Assembly: GCA_964036275.1 (NCBI GenBank)
Contig: OZ038440.1
Location: 11,631,690-11,695,689, forward strand
Length of the DNA stretch: 64,000 nt
Direction: 5' to 3'
Source of the DNA: Litoditis marina
Taxonomy: Eukaryota > Nematoda > Chromadorea > Rhabditida > Rhabditidae
Of this stretch, positions 36,660-48,393 are shown piece after piece; within the stretch, counting starts at the first letter, position 1, and the number at the start of each line of letters is the position of its first letter. Both the position numbers and the translations under genes were made by a program. The notes beneath the pieces were generated by a model. It did not search any database. It was not told the origin of the DNA and saw only the letters and a list, made by a program, of their open reading frames with translations.

Positions 36660-36965
36660 TGGGTATCAAATAACTATTTAAGTTCATTTTTATGTCCCAA
36701 GGGAGTCGACTGAGTAGTTGAAAGGAAGATATCAGTGGTGGGAGTGGAAGCTTGAACCAAAAACATTTGTTAAAGTTTTCATTCAAAGTACCAAAATTAA
36801 CAGGAAACTGATTTAGGTTATTAGGATGGTCAGAAAACGCATAATTTTTGGATACTTTTAAGTTCAATATCTCTTTGAAGTTCATTGATGAACCACAAGG
36901 GAGTCGACTGAGTAGTTGCGAGTTGGATATCAGTGGTGGGGGTGGATACACTAGCCGGTCCCACT
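36660..36965 (-). repeat. Direct duplication, ~110 bp, offset 198 bp
   Basis: GGGAGTCGACTGAGTAGTTG occurs at 36701 and 36899, followed in both by GATATCAGTGGTGGGxGTGGA. The offset is exactly 66 codons. A minus-strand frame (37002-36631, 123 codons) runs through both units in the same frame, reading LISxxQLLSRLP each time. A plus-strand frame also crosses the second unit. No start or splice signal proves either is translated. Confidence 0.7.
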
Positions 36966-37690
36966 TCAAAACGGGGGGCTCATCATATCTCTCTGTTGGC
37001 ACGGACTATGAAAAACCGTATTCGCTCATTAGTCACCCTGGACATGTCCGATTGAACAAAAGTTTGCAATTCTGTTCTTGCGTTCGGAAAGGGACTTGGG
37101 CTATTTAAAAAAACCGTTTCATTTGAAGTTGGAGGTTATAGCAGATTAGTCGATCTTGTAAACAACGCTATAAGATCTGAGAAGCCGAACATTAGTTTCC
37201 TACCCTACTGGACTAAATTTGAATCACAACATGAAAAGGTGATAAGGTTCGAGCTACGTGTACGTCTTACCCTTGTTTTAGCACGTGTCTCTGATACGAA
37301 CACCAATACAAAGTTAAATACTAAAATAATGGATGTTAATTAATTCAGTAGAACTTTTCTGAGGTCCGGCTCAACTGTTCTTAGGTAGTAGTACCTAAGC
37401 AGTTACGTAAGCAGTTAACTTCAACCGCTGCACTACTCTCTTCAATGAAGTTCAAACCATTCACGGTTTGATAGAAGTTTCAAAACGCACACATGTAAAC
37501 TATGATGAGAATGGTCTGGTCAAAAGGTGATCAGCAGGAAAATTCAAACGTTTGATGTGGAAGTAAACGACTGCTGGTCAGCCTGTTTGGATAACCTTCG
37601 GACAACAAAGAAATGGAATGAGTCACAAATGGGATAGAGATGGAATGACCGCCCGATCAGAGAGAATGAGAGAGAGGGAGAAGAGAGGAG

Positions 37691-37692
<2 letters not shown>

Positions 37693-37777
<85 letters not shown>
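37693..37777 (+). repeat. (GA)n microsatellite with purine-rich flanks
   Basis: About 42 GA units, followed by 250 bases of purine-only or nearly purine-only sequence to 38010. A second purine tract lies at 38218-38285. Long Ser/Leu/Phe frames on the minus strand are artefacts. Confidence 0.95.
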
Positions 37778-37779
<2 letters not shown>

Positions 37780-39415
37780 TGAGAAAGAATAAGGGAGAGA
37801 AAGAGAAAACGAGAAAAAGAGAGAGAGGGGGGGGGAGATGAAAATAGAAGAGAGAAAATGAGAAAGAGATGAAAAAAGAAGATTATAAGAGGAGGAGGGA
37901 GAAAGGGTAAGAGAACAAAATCGAGACAGATGGAAGGAGAAGGGGAAGTGAGGGAAACAGAAGAGAGGGATTGAGAAAGAGAGATGAAAAAAAAGAGATG
38001 ATAGAGAAGGCCAGAGGGGATTTATCACAAATCTAATTTGTTTACAGAACAGCTCGTAGTTTCGTCAGTCCAATTGTTATTGGTTGAAATAACAGGGAGT
38101 AGGGGGAGAAAACGTCAAGCCAGCTGATATTTCTGTTTGCTGAGCACTTCAGAACGCCTTCGTATATTATTATGCACAATGTTATATAGAATATGATAAA
38201 AACAAATGTATCAACAAAGAAGGGGAGAGGGGTAGGGAGAGAGAGGGGGAGGATGAGAGGAAGAGAGAAAGAGGGGGGGGGGGTAGGAAATTGAAACTCG
38301 CTCACTGGACGATTATTCGCCGAGGACATAACTCGATAACCTTTGAAAATGATGTGGGAAACCAAACTAGAAATCGTTCGATTCCGATAGAGTGTGAAGT
38401 TTCATTAAAATTCACACTACCTGAGCCCGAAATCTGAGAAAACGAGCGTAAAATAGAAAATAACTTAGGTAAGCCGTCTCATCATGCATCTGTGCTTACT
38501 TCTGACAAGTAGAATACTGGCTGGTTCTGGGAAACAACTTTCTGCTTGACTGGAGGAAACAATTTTCGGCAACATCAATCACTTAGCTAGTGGATGGGAA
38601 GCGGGAGCGAAAAAGGAAAGATAAATGAGTCTAAATTTTTTTGAAACTCTAGAATGAAAATAGATATGATACAAAGCTGTATAGATCAAAATGCCTGAAC
38701 AAACTATTCGATATTACTATAGGTCGGGTGAACATATGAGAGAGAAAACTTATAAAGAACCCTAGGGGAGGGGTAGTAAGATTTATAAACTTTCACGTCG
38801 ATCAAGTTCTCAGGATTCGATGCATGCATTTTTTTCTATATCGTCACGCTTATTAATATTCCATTATAATCCGCAGTTTTTGCTAGAAAAAGGTTTTTAT
38901 TCGCTGCCCCCGTTTGCAGAGAAATGTTCACTCGGTTCGCAAAGAATTAGTGTCATGTTTAGTAATATTTCGGCATTTACTGTTAGTTTTGCGTCATTGA
39001 CATGAATCATTCATAACGCCGAACTTCGCGCTTCTCCAAAACCAAACAAACAATGTTCGTTATAAACATAAATCAATTTTACATCGTTCTGGAGATAACA
39101 TGATTATGTACAAACTGATCAAACACAAAATTGGTAGAATGTCGTACTAGAAATGATAAGTTAATTTACTATTTACGGAAAACATACATAATAGATAGTA
39201 TTGTTATGCATTTCCTAGCCTTGTTGTGTTCACATGTTTCTCGAGACTGAGCATTTTATCAAAAGTAAACCAGCCGACGCTAAATATGAAGTTGCATTCT
39301 ACAATATAAATGTTATCTTGATGTTATAGTTGTTTTGATATACTTTTGAAAGACGCAATAAAACAACAAAGACAGCCGGATCGAAATTATGAATTTCTGA
39401 TTAGCGGCGCCCCCG

Positions 39416-39643
39416 TCACATCATTGTTGCCTTTTCCACGCGCTTATTGTGATCGGAACTGAAGAATTGTCTTCGGGAACGAACATCGCTCAGAACTGGT
39501 AAAAAACTAAGAAAAACAAATGGGGAATGAAAAAGCTCTTCAAACATGTTAGCAGTTGAATGTGATTTCATATGTCTTTTGAAGAAAACAGAGGAGAACT
39601 GAAGAATCGGAGAACTACTGGGCAAAACTTGGAAGGGCTTCAT
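39416..39643 (-). CDS. Candidate small gene, 75 aa, or its terminal exon
   Basis: A minus-strand frame starting at an ATG one base after an AAATAG acceptor-like site and ending TGA. The last 26 residues (after a TTTTTTACCAG acceptor) look most coding, with a basic SDVRSRRQFFSSDHNKRVEK segment. The first half could contain an intron. Not recognised. Confidence 0.35.
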   Translation of the reverse strand: MKPFQVLPSSSPILQFSSVFFKRHMKSHSTANMFEELFHSPFVFLSFLPVLSDVRSRRQFFSSDHNKRVEKATMM

Positions 39644-40000
39644 CCTATTTAAAAAAACATGTTGTTGAAAGACTAGGTAACTCACACTCCCGCCGTTGTG
39701 CGATTATAGTATTATTGGATTATAGCACGTGACCATACAACATTAGAAAAGTTTTCAGTATGTACATTTTGACAAGAATACGACAAGGACAGTTGCACAA
39801 GACGAGTACACCGTGACTTGAATTAGCACGTGAGACGTGAAAAATCTGATGGTATGAGTGTGCATCCCACGTTCTACTTGCGTGACGATGTACATGTACT
39901 AGCAGTAGACTCATAGACATTGGTCATTGCGTCCGGGGAATAAAATTCGAAACCTCAATTGGGCGTAATTCGTTTTACAGAGGCAGATATCGCGAAAGGC

Positions 40001-40089
40001 CATGTCATTGCAAAACGACCCCACAGATGTCTCCCGCGGACAAAAACAATTCATGGACAGGAAATTAGACTACGGAATGAGCGTCTAAT
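40001..40089 (+). CDS. Candidate short ORF, 28 codons
   Basis: An ATG 21 bases after a CGTTTTACAG acceptor opens a hydrophilic peptide (MSLQNDPTDVSRGQKQF). It ends TAA or, if spliced, at an AGC/GTCTAA donor. It may be the first exon of an unfound gene. Confidence 0.25.
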
Positions 40090-40278
40090 CGACATTTGAA
40101 GACCGAAACGGAACAAAAACAGGACCGGAAATTGAAGACAGTCAAAACAAAGCAAGCGAACTTCGTGTGTTCGTTAGTTTTGCAGAGACCTCCTTGATTG
40201 TGCTCTGTGATTGTAGCGTGACCCACTAAGGGTTTGGAATTTCAAAACTTTAATTAGAGGATTAATGTACAACTCAAA

Positions 40279-40475
40279 CCGGGCGCGGTAGCAATATCTT
40301 AAAAACCTCATGAGATACCTCGTGAGCAATATCTCACCAACTTCTCATCAGATTATATCGATTGCTATGATACAGCATTGGGAATTCATGAGTAGCTCAT
40401 ATGGTGTTCATGAGATTCTCATGAGAAACTCATATGAACTTCTCATGAGGTATGATTGTTTGCTACGCCGCCTGG
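40279..40475. mobile_element. MITE family B, copy 2
   Basis: GGGCGCGGTAGCAAT at the left and TTGCTACGCCGCC at the right flank repeated CATGAG/CTCATG palindromes, as at 17979-18163. Confidence 0.8.
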
Positions 40476-40516
40476 TTCGGCCTGATACGTGAGCTGATAA
40501 AGGAAGAGAGACCGTC

Positions 40517-40650
40517 TATATTTGAAGTAAAATGAATAGTCATATAAAGTGAGCATTCTAATGAGGAATCGTGCATTTTCTCATTGCACGTTTCTGAGTT
40601 TTGATGTGTTTAACATGTTTCACGTGACTGTGCAATTGACCAACAGTATA
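40517..40650 (+). mobile_element. MITE family A, copy 4
   Basis: Same orientation as copy 1, with core GTTTCACGTGACTGTGCAAT and terminal CAGTATA. Confidence 0.85.
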
Positions 40651-40721
40651 TTGTCCCATGAACAATATATACTCTACTCCGACACTCCGGTGTGCCACAA
40701 AGTTCAGCCGTTTGTTTAGAC

Positions 40722-41018
40722 TCATAGTAAAACATTTTTTCTCGAGAGACGTTCGTGCCCACCAAGAAATAATTGACAATTGTAAGTCTTTTTTGATCGT
40801 TCACGTTCAAATTCGAAGCTCACGTAACTCTTGTCGGATTCCAATAGTGTTTCGCGAGAAGTAATATCCAAAAGTGGCGTATGGCGGATGGGACTCAGGT
40901 TGGGACTTTTAAACCGGCATATAACTGAAAAAGACCTATGATTGTCCTTCTTTAACTTCTCAAACGACCGCGGATGTAGAACGCCATGCCGTGGTGTGGA
41001 ATCTTGATACCGTATCAT
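40722..41018 (-). CDS. Candidate single-exon gene, 98 aa
   Basis: A minus-strand ATG frame of 98 codons with even codon use and a charged composition (SYVSFEFERERSKKTYNCQ near the end). It ends TGA 71 bases before a family A MITE. An internal GTCTTTTTCAG near 40930 resembles a splice signal but is too short to be an intron. No domain is recognised. Confidence 0.35.
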   Translation of the reverse strand: MIRYQDSTPRHGVLHPRSFEKLKKDNHRSFSVICRFKSPNLSPIRHTPLLDITSRETLLESDKSYVSFEFERERSKKTYNCQLFLGGHERLSRKNVLL

Positions 41019-41578
41019 GAAATGGTCACCTTTGAGATGAACTATCTGATCAGCACTTGAATCAGGTTGTACTCACCTACACTGGGCTTAAACACAGTTA
41101 GTCGGCAACCGTGTAGTCAGAAAGTGATGAGGTCTTTGTAGTTTGAGCCGGGCATATTTTCAGTGACAACCACAAAACTGAAACTTATCATACGTTCTCA
41201 CTTATCGCATTACAAATTATACTATATTTAACAACAAAACATGAAGATTCATGCATTTGTTGTTTTCATCAGGTCGGTCGGTGTGTTTGAGAAATGGGCT
41301 TTTTCGTGAGTGGCTGGTCAGCTCTGTAACGGCATGTGGACAACGACAGTTTTCGAAGTAACCACTAGGAAAAATATGCATCTGGAATTTCATTGACCCA
41401 CTGCCAATGTCTCAGTGGGAATGATGCCACGACTATAAAACAGTCGTATTTCGCTCATCAATGTGAAAAAGCTTCAAAAACAAGAAATTAAAGAATACAA
41501 GTGCAGAACAACTCAGAAGCTTATGTGCGCTCCTGTTGTCCTTCCGAAGCACACATTCACGGGGTTTGCTGCCTTCTA

Positions 41579-41635
41579 TTTGTAGTTTGGTGTATTTCGG
41601 AATCAATCACGGCGTGCATTGAGATCAAACTACAA
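41579..41635. repeat. GTAGTTTGATC short hairpin
   Basis: TTTGTAGTTTGGT and GAGATCAAACTACAA flank about 30 bases. It lies 119 bases beyond the stop of the 124 aa gene. Confidence 0.75.
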
Positions 41636-41753
41636 CGAGGATTTAGTCCCTTCTCATATAATTGGGGTAGTATCCCCCTCTCCCAGCTGTGTTATGATGT
41701 GAGCATATACGTAATCGTAATGTCGTCTGCGAGATGTTAAACCCACATTAATG

Positions 41754-42821
41754 TTATGTCCCGTTTCTTTTCCTCTTTATAACCCAAAACACGTAAGCAG
41801 CTGTGACAATACAAGTTATCTAGCTACACTAGTTAACTACTATTACAACCATCAATAGTACACAATTTCAGTCAATATACTTACAGGTGTAATCCTCTAT
41901 AAAAAAAATTCCATGTAGATTTGTTCGTGAATCGTCCTAAGAACCACCGATGAGAGGGTGAATCTTCACATACGAGTTACCGCCACCCAGGGAATCGGTC
42001 TACAACCACTACAGATCGCACCAACAGGCACCGTTTTAGTTTTGCCTCACTCTATTCCACCTACGATATGGAAACGGAATATATATTCGGCACCAGAGCT
42101 CTTGTATTTAAATATGTGATTTCATAAATCTATTTTTTTACCTGCACTTCTCCCTGCAAAGGGAAAGTACTCTAACCCATCCTCTCCAATGCGCCCTTGA
42201 AAACTGCAAAGATGACTCGTGACAATCGAACTTGGAAGGAAAACACCGCTTTGAAGTGGGCAATAAATTAATCAGCGACCGGCTCGGGACTTCTTTTTCT
42301 ATTATTCATCACAAACAAGTGACCGCTTCCGGCGGCCCGACAGACGTCTTTCGAGAACGAAATCTACTTGACTACAGATCACGTATGCAGGAATATCCCA
42401 CCCATGTTTCATTCTGCGTATCTCGTTCTCCACACTATTTTGCAAGACTTATATCTCAACATGACACGATAACGAAGAAATAGCGCATGTTCCAGGAGAC
42501 GCAGATTGTAACCACCCCTAAGGAGTACTGTTTACGGTCTCAGACTTATACGCTGCTAACACAGCAAAATTCAGAATCACACAGAGTGGGTGAACAACGA
42601 ATAACACAATTCAAGGAAATACATCAGCACGTCATAGTCTTTCACTGCGTAAGAGAATTAGGGTAGTTTTGTTGATCAGCTGCACGAATGTGAGTATACA
42701 AAACGACGGAAATGGTGGATTTGCGTTGCAGACTGGAAGAAACATGACCCTGAAGACCAACTTCCGACGGAAACTTGACTCTAGCCGGCGAGTCTGAGCT
42801 TGTCATGAAGCTCGATGACAT
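41754..42821 (-). CDS. Unknown protein with CxxC motif, 124 aa, five exons
   Basis: I do not recognise the family. Minus-strand exons: 42821-42700, 42230-42142, 42045-41981, 41936-41885 and 41800-41754. Phases agree at all four junctions, and donors are GTATAC, GTAAAA, GTAACT and GTAAGT. The acceptor of exon 3 (GAGTGAG) is weak; the others are normal. The first 40 residues are Ser-rich. The middle reads SFQGRIGEDGLEYFPFAGRS, then AICSGCRPIPWVA with a CxxC at residues 82-85. A short acidic stretch and an aromatic, basic tail (YVFWVIKRKRNGT) end the chain. No signal peptide or membrane helix is evident. More exons may precede the chosen ATG. Another small minus-strand candidate gene ends 512 bases upstream, so co-transcription is possible. 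Confidence 0.7.
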
Positions 42822-43332
42822 ATTTTCCCGTTTGGAAAATACGAAAAAGTTGAACAATAAAAAAAGTAAACTACAATTTTGGCTCGATGTTTGGTGTTTT
42901 ACGGTTTGATGCAGCGACCCACAACAACAACAACAACTGTGATCTAGCTCTTAACCGCCGACAACCGCCGCAGAGTACAAAAAAGACCGGAAATGGCTGT
43001 TCAACAATCTTGTTAAAGCAACCGTTTCGCTTCTTCATCATCTCGAAAAAATCATTGAATAGTATTAACTAATAATTAATCATTCCAAAATAGCTCATAA
43101 ATACCGAAAAGTTTCCGATCGAACGGATGAACCTGAAAAAAAATATGATATATGTTCCAAGCCTTAAAACTACCAAACTAGTGTAACACTCTAAGTGTAA
43201 AATATTCTAAGAAAACATTAGAACATTTGGTCTGGAATAGACTACTCGGGAAAATGATCAAACGCACAGACGTAGAACTTCGTTCACCACTCCTTTGCCG
43301 AAAATCCAGTGATCACAGAATTTCCATGAGTT

Positions 43333-43911
43333 TCATGTTTTGCTCTCTACGTGTTTATGTTCTCTTTTGAAAGTTTTGCCTTTGAGTGGCCGCGTGCGAC
43401 TCATCTTTTTGCACAGACGACCGACAACTGACACATCCTTGCATGAATATTGCAACATGGTGTTGAAAATCCGTAGAAAATATTTTTGATCTGTAAATGT
43501 TTCTGAAAGGTCTTTAGAGTCCAAGATTCACTATCTTCGTTGCAACAAACTTTGGAAATGGCTTTCGAAATAGATAGTGAGTTTTTCTCGGTTTTAACCC
43601 ATTTAAATATTGGATAAGTTACCGTAGGGAAAATTTATAAGTAATACGGAGTATACCATGGTCGATGAGCTCATTTTTGTGGTCAAGAACCGCACACTAT
43701 TCCACAGATAAAAATTGAAAGCCGTTTTTACAAGTTTTACGAGTACACTTTTCACATGGTAAATTATATACAAGGAAGTGCAGACCTATAAAGATGACTT
43801 TTTTTATTATCTAAAGTCGTCGCTCGTCTTTTTAGTAGTCTGCGCTTCAAGTTCCAAAAAACCATAGACATCAATGTCCGCAATGAGACATTTGATTCCC
43901 TCGATGGTCAT
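43333..43911 (-). CDS. Candidate two-exon gene, 72 aa
   Basis: Minus-strand exons 43911-43863 and 43502-43333, phase 1, acceptor CCTTTCAG. The ATG lies 27 bases after a TCCATTCAG acceptor that could receive a spliced leader. The N-terminus (MTIEGIKCLIADIDVY) and the basic C-terminus (CKKMSRTRPLKGKTFKRE) both look coding. The donor is a plain GTTTTT. If it is not used, exon 1 reads on as a 34-residue peptide. Not recognised. Confidence 0.35.
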
Positions 43912-44140
43912 TGTTTCGGATCATAAACCAGTAACTGTCTGAATGGAGAATGACGTGGTGTTCTTTGACGCTCAGTCTGCTTCATTTCTATCAGATGTGT
44001 TCAGGATTCCTACCAAACACTCAGACTGCCTCATTGTCTGTTCAAAGTTTGTGTTCAGAGTTTTACCGGTTACGAATTTGAAGTAACAGCACTATAAAGG
44101 CAATTTACCCTCGCTGTCAGTCCTTTCACGAATACTAAAA

Positions 44141-44256
44141 AAGGACGATTATGTGGACCAATCCCAACGCTTCGATTCTTCAAACTGCAATGAGCTTTTT
44201 AATTGCAGTTTGAAGGACCGAAGCGTTAGGATTGGTCCACAGAATCGTCCTACTTC
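44141..44256. mobile_element. Hairpin MITE family C, copy 3
   Basis: Nearly perfect palindrome: AGGACGATTATGTGGACCAA is mirrored by TTGGTCCACAGAATCGTCCT, and CAAACTGCAAT by ATTGCAGTTTG, around a loop of about 10 bases. This is the best-preserved of the three copies. Confidence 0.9.
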
Positions 44257-44320
44257 AAACTACAACTTTTTGCGTTCCATGAAAAAGTCTCTACGGGCAT
44301 TATAACCTCTCTCGCTGTGT

Positions 44321-44372
44321 TTGTAGTTTGATAATAGAAAACAATCTTACGTGCATCGAGATCAAACTACAA
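44321..44372. repeat. GTAGTTTGATC short hairpin
   Basis: TTGTAGTTTGAT and GAGATCAAACTACAA flank about 27 bases, 65 bases after the hairpin MITE. Confidence 0.75.
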
Positions 44373-45087
44373 CGATGATTTTGTCACAACTTCTCAATTT
44401 GCTTTGCAAGTGGCTATATAGTATGATGTTGTTGTAGACTGGTGTCCATCAAAAAGCCACACACCTGTCTTTTCCGCCAACGTTGTTTTCATTGGGACTG
44501 CATCTTTAAACTGCGGGTCCATCCCTCTGCATGGAATAGTACGAATGCTGCAGGCAATAACACGCGAATAGTGTTACACCGCATCCACTATACAACTTGA
44601 GCCAGTCCGAAAAGTATAGTCAGAGCTTAGTTGTAGTTTCTTCTCGTTTTCATTCACATTTCACGAATTTCGACCTAAAAGTAATCAAAAAGCCATTATA
44701 CAGGTTGAGCCAGTCTGGAAAATAAAGTTGGTACTTTATAGTGATTTTTCCTGTCTGAGTTGTAGTTTGAACTCGACCGACGCGATTTTTTTACGAATTT
44801 CCACCTGAAAGCAACGGGACCACGCTACAAACGCAGACGGATAGAGCACGATACACTGTCATGCCTTGTTTGGGAGAGATCGAACCTGACACAGGGGAAT
44901 TGCTGGGTAAAGCGTCACCACTCTTTGGTACGTCGAATGTGTTTGTAGTTCGATTCCGCAGCATTTCAGCTTGTGTTACCCTATGTAGTGTAGGAATCAA
45001 AACAACTCTAGCTGGCTTATTCCCTACATATGATGCGAAACGAGAAAACCATGGTCATTCATTCAGATTATCTACAAAACAGGTGTC

Positions 45088-45585
45088 TCACAGATGTTCT
45101 CTCTGAACACAATTCTTGTAATTCAACAGGATACTTTCGGAAACATTTTGGAAATCGTTAGAGCGTAGTTGTGACTCTATCCGCTCATAATCTGGGTCCC
45201 ACGGAACTGTTTTAAATAGGATGATCGATGTAATACCAAGTTTGTTAGTGAAACACACCAAAACACGTGCGTTCGTTGTGAACAAGTTGGAAATCACTCC
45301 ATTCTCTTGTGACCACTTTATAACCGGTTTATCAGGGTCCGATATTATAGTAACGTGAAATATGGTTGAATGAACGATTCACCTAAATCTATTTCCGTCT
45401 GATTCGACTGCCCGAAATCAATGGCACAGCTTTACACCACTATGACGTCATCGATTAGAGGGAAAGAAGAGGTTTGGTGCCGCGTGGTGATGGAAAATAT
45501 CCCCCCAGATCCCAGACAAACTCGATTGGCCTGCTGATTCCTTGTTCTCGGCAAAGCTCAAAATAGATTTCGTAGTCAACGTTTT
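45088..45585 (-). pseudogene. Broken gene of unknown family, at least two frame shifts
   Basis: Three consecutive coding-like stretches on the minus strand lie in different frames. The first follows a CTTTCAG acceptor at 45585 and reads YFELCREQGISRPIEF before meeting TAA. The second begins near 45460, carries an in-frame TAA, and continues with AIDFGQSNQTEIDLGESF until TAA at about 45350. The third runs from about 45380 to 45088, reads VIKWSQENGVISNLF and keeps 90 open codons to a final stop. No GT-AG pair repairs all three joins. I read it as a decaying gene, or one affected by assembly errors. The family is not recognised. Confidence 0.45.
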
Positions 45586-45963
45586 CTGAAAGTTTGTTAT
45601 AGAGATTCTAGACTAGCATTGTAGAGTGTTTTGTAGATATATGTTTGTTGTAAAGGTTCGTAGTTTGAACAAGAGATGAGAAATACTACAATCACTTCAA
45701 CTAATGCCAAAATAGTTATAGTTCGTTATATTCAAAATTATGAATGTTTTGCCTAACTCAGCAAAAAAACACAATAAACTTTGAGAACAAATAAACGTAA
45801 TTTTCACAGTGAAATATTGAAATTTTGCTCAAATAGCTTACCCGGCTATTTGAGCTTAGTACGGCCACAGTTCACTATCCTCGCTCGTTGTTTTTTGGGT
45901 TTTTTTTCAAACTACGTGTTCTAGCTGAAACTTTAGATATCTAGCTGGTGAATCACACTTTCA

Positions 45964-46168
45964 ATGTTTCGTAATCTACTTCTTATTCTCTTTGCCTCTG
46001 AAACGGCGTTCCGTAATTTCATCCGAATTTCAAATTTCCGGTACTTTCGATCTTATAAAGTGTAATTCAAGCTTCTTTCTATTTCTGGCCAAATATCATG
46101 GGATGACCTTATATTTTCCAGCTGGTACAACAACTTTCCACATGCAGATTCAATTATTTTTTGATGCT
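45964..46168 (+). CDS. Candidate small secreted peptide, 49 aa, two exons
   Basis: Exons about 45964-46062 and 46124-46168 with a ~60-base intron (GTGTAA...TTTTCCAG), phase 0. The N-terminus looks like a signal peptide (MFRNLLLILFASETAF) and the rest is short and aromatic. No dibasic processing sites are clear. The AT-rich setting makes a chance frame possible. Confidence 0.25.
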
Positions 46169-46263
46169 TTAGAAGCCTGTACTATCTCTAATTAGAACGG
46201 CTCTCCAATTAAGGAAAGTCATTGTTTTTTAGGTGCTGGTTTTAGGAAGTGACCATATTGGAG

Positions 46264-46311
46264 TTGTAGTTTGATCGCGCACAATGATGAGATTTACGAA
46301 TCAAACTACAA
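46264..46311. repeat. GTAGTTTGATC short hairpin
   Basis: GTTGTAGTTTGATC and GAATCAAACTACAAAC flank about 20 bases, the tightest member in the window. Confidence 0.8.
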
Positions 46312-46364
46312 ACACATCTGAGTCTTATAAAAATGTACCATTTTGGCCTGCCCTCGACTAACCC

Positions 46365-46498
46365 TATTCTAGAAGTAAACTGAATAATCACGTAAATTTA
46401 GCATTCTAATGAGGCATCTTGCACTTTCTTATTCCACGTTTCTGAGTTCTGCTGTGTTCAATATGTTTAACGTGACCGTGCAATTGACTAACCCTATA
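46365..46498 (+). mobile_element. MITE family A, copy 5
   Basis: TATTCTAGAAGTAAACTGAA at the left and CAATTGACTAACCCTATA at the right, with core GAGTTCTGCTGTGTTCAA. Confidence 0.85.
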
Positions 46499-46499
46499 T

Positions 46500-48255
46500 G
46501 TTGTGGTTTATGTTAATCACTTTATTATTATGGTTCATAGATTTATGGCTCTTATATCACGCAAAGCGTGTACATTGTTGGTTTTTTGTGTGAAAATAAC
46601 ATGCAATAACACTCTGTAAACGCAATTTCGTTCGTCACTGCGATCGCATGCTAATATATTCTTTCCGTTATTATGGTAGTATTACGTCAATGTTGAGCAC
46701 TCGAATGAGTCACAACGTTTATATATAAAACATGAGCATTGAAACTATTGTGAAAGGGCTTTCCTTTTTCTATTCTTTTTCAAATGTCAATTTTCGGAAA
46801 ATAGAAACATTTGTGTTGTTGACTGACACTAATTTTTCTTCATTTTTTGAATGGCCAGTTATTTATGTTGATGAAATTGTAAAATTAATTGTTCCGAGTT
46901 CTGCCTTTCTGCAATTTCGTGCAGATTTTGCGCTAGGCAACTGCGATTGATGGCCGAACTTTTAACGGAGGGTTCGTGACTTTTTGAAACAAAGAATATA
47001 TAGTACTCTTCTTCCCATACGAATTCGTTCTACCAACCTTCTGAGTACGTATACTAGAAGATCCTGGCACCTTCATCCCATCCTGCGTCTCTCGCTCTGC
47101 CTCACTATTTCTCGTCTCTCACATGCCGGCGGGAGACGCAGGATGGGATGAAGGTGCCGAGATTTTTCTAGCATACGTACTCTTCATTAACACCTGCCTC
47201 TTTTATCATGTCAACTTTTTCAACCTAAATCGAGATTTAAAATAGTTTTAGCTAAGAGAGCTTTTTTTAAATCCCAGTTTTTTCTTGCTAATTGCTGTTT
47301 CCGCTTATTGGCGATCTACGCTTGAGCAAAACCACCTACTAATCTCATTACGTACATGATTATAAGTGCATTTGCTTATTTGGGTTCTATTTTCAGATGA
47401 TTAGGTTAATTGGGGAAATAATCGTGTAATGACTATTGCCTCGACTGCCCCCCTGACCAAAGGGTCTGTCTACGTAATAAAAGCCGCCCATTCAAAAAAA
47501 AAACCCTTCGTCTATAGTTCTTGTACTTTTCACGTGAATTCTTACAGTAGGACTTCAGAAGTTTTCTGTATGTCAACGTTTTGTCAAAACGTTTAGACTT
47601 TTGTATCCCATACTCACTTACTATAAAAAAAACTTTCAATCGAGTTGTTGAATCGTAAGCACTCATTGATCGGAGGTTGAACGGTATACTGTAAGAGTCC
47701 TCGAGATTTTGTCACTTACTCTATGTATCAACTGTATTGAGCATAAGTTTTCTGTGCAAGCCTTGTTTTTCTAACCTTGTAGTATTCATAATCTCTGAGT
47801 TTGTTCTGATCATCTCACATTTTGTACGAAAACAAAAATATCGCATTCCTTTCTATTTACATTAGATTAATTTCACAATAATGTTGTGGTATGTATCTTG
47901 TGAGTTGATCATTAACTGACTAGCACATGTTCTGGCCCTGTCTTGCACTTGCAGTTTAGAGACTTCTGTTACTGCCACCTCATCTCTCTGAAGATTCTGA
48001 GTTTCAGAACGTTCAAATAAAACTTAATGAAACATTGTAAAACTGAAAATAATAGTTTTTCTCAACTGTGCTGAGGTACCTTTCCAGACACTAACCTGCG
48101 TATCCGCAGACATACGCTATTTCAATGCACTTCACCCGTTCAATACATCTTGCGGGATAGGCAGTATGGGACTAATGCACCGGAATACTTCAAGATACGT
48201 GATAAATGCGCAGAATTTGATAATGACGTATCTCAAAACTAGGTTTATGAAGTGG
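46500..48255. other. Gene-poor stretch
   Basis: Apart from the fold-back at 47043-47182 nothing firm is seen. Open frames at 46732-46950 (+) and 47433-47666 (-) have real ATGs but no splice support, and end in low-complexity or palindromic sequence. Confidence 0.4.
47043..47182. mobile_element. Fold-back element family D, copy 2
   Basis: GAGTACGTATACTAGAAGAT and TTTCTAGCATACGTACTC ends, with inner arms GGCACCTTCATCCCATCCTG and the exact complement. About 60-base arms with a short loop. Confidence 0.9.
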
Positions 48256-48259
48256 GAAC

Positions 48260-48393
48260 TATACTGTTAGTCAATTGCACGGTCACGTTAAACATATTGA
48301 ACACAGCAGAACTCAGAAACGTGTAATGACAAAGTGCACGATTCCTCATTAGAATGCTGACTTCACGTGACTTTTCATTTTACTTCTAGTATA
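48260..48393 (-). mobile_element. MITE family A, copy 6
   Basis: Begins TATACTGTTAGTCAATTGCA and ends TTACTTCTAGTATA, complete and in reverse orientation. Confidence 0.88.

Noticed and set aside
37657..38365. Two minus-strand frames above 100 codons
   Set aside because: Both derive from GA and purine-rich tracts.
42209..42483. Plus-strand coding-like frames
   Set aside because: They overlap exon 2 of the minus-strand 124 aa gene and run into a repeat arm; the minus-strand model has matching splice phases.
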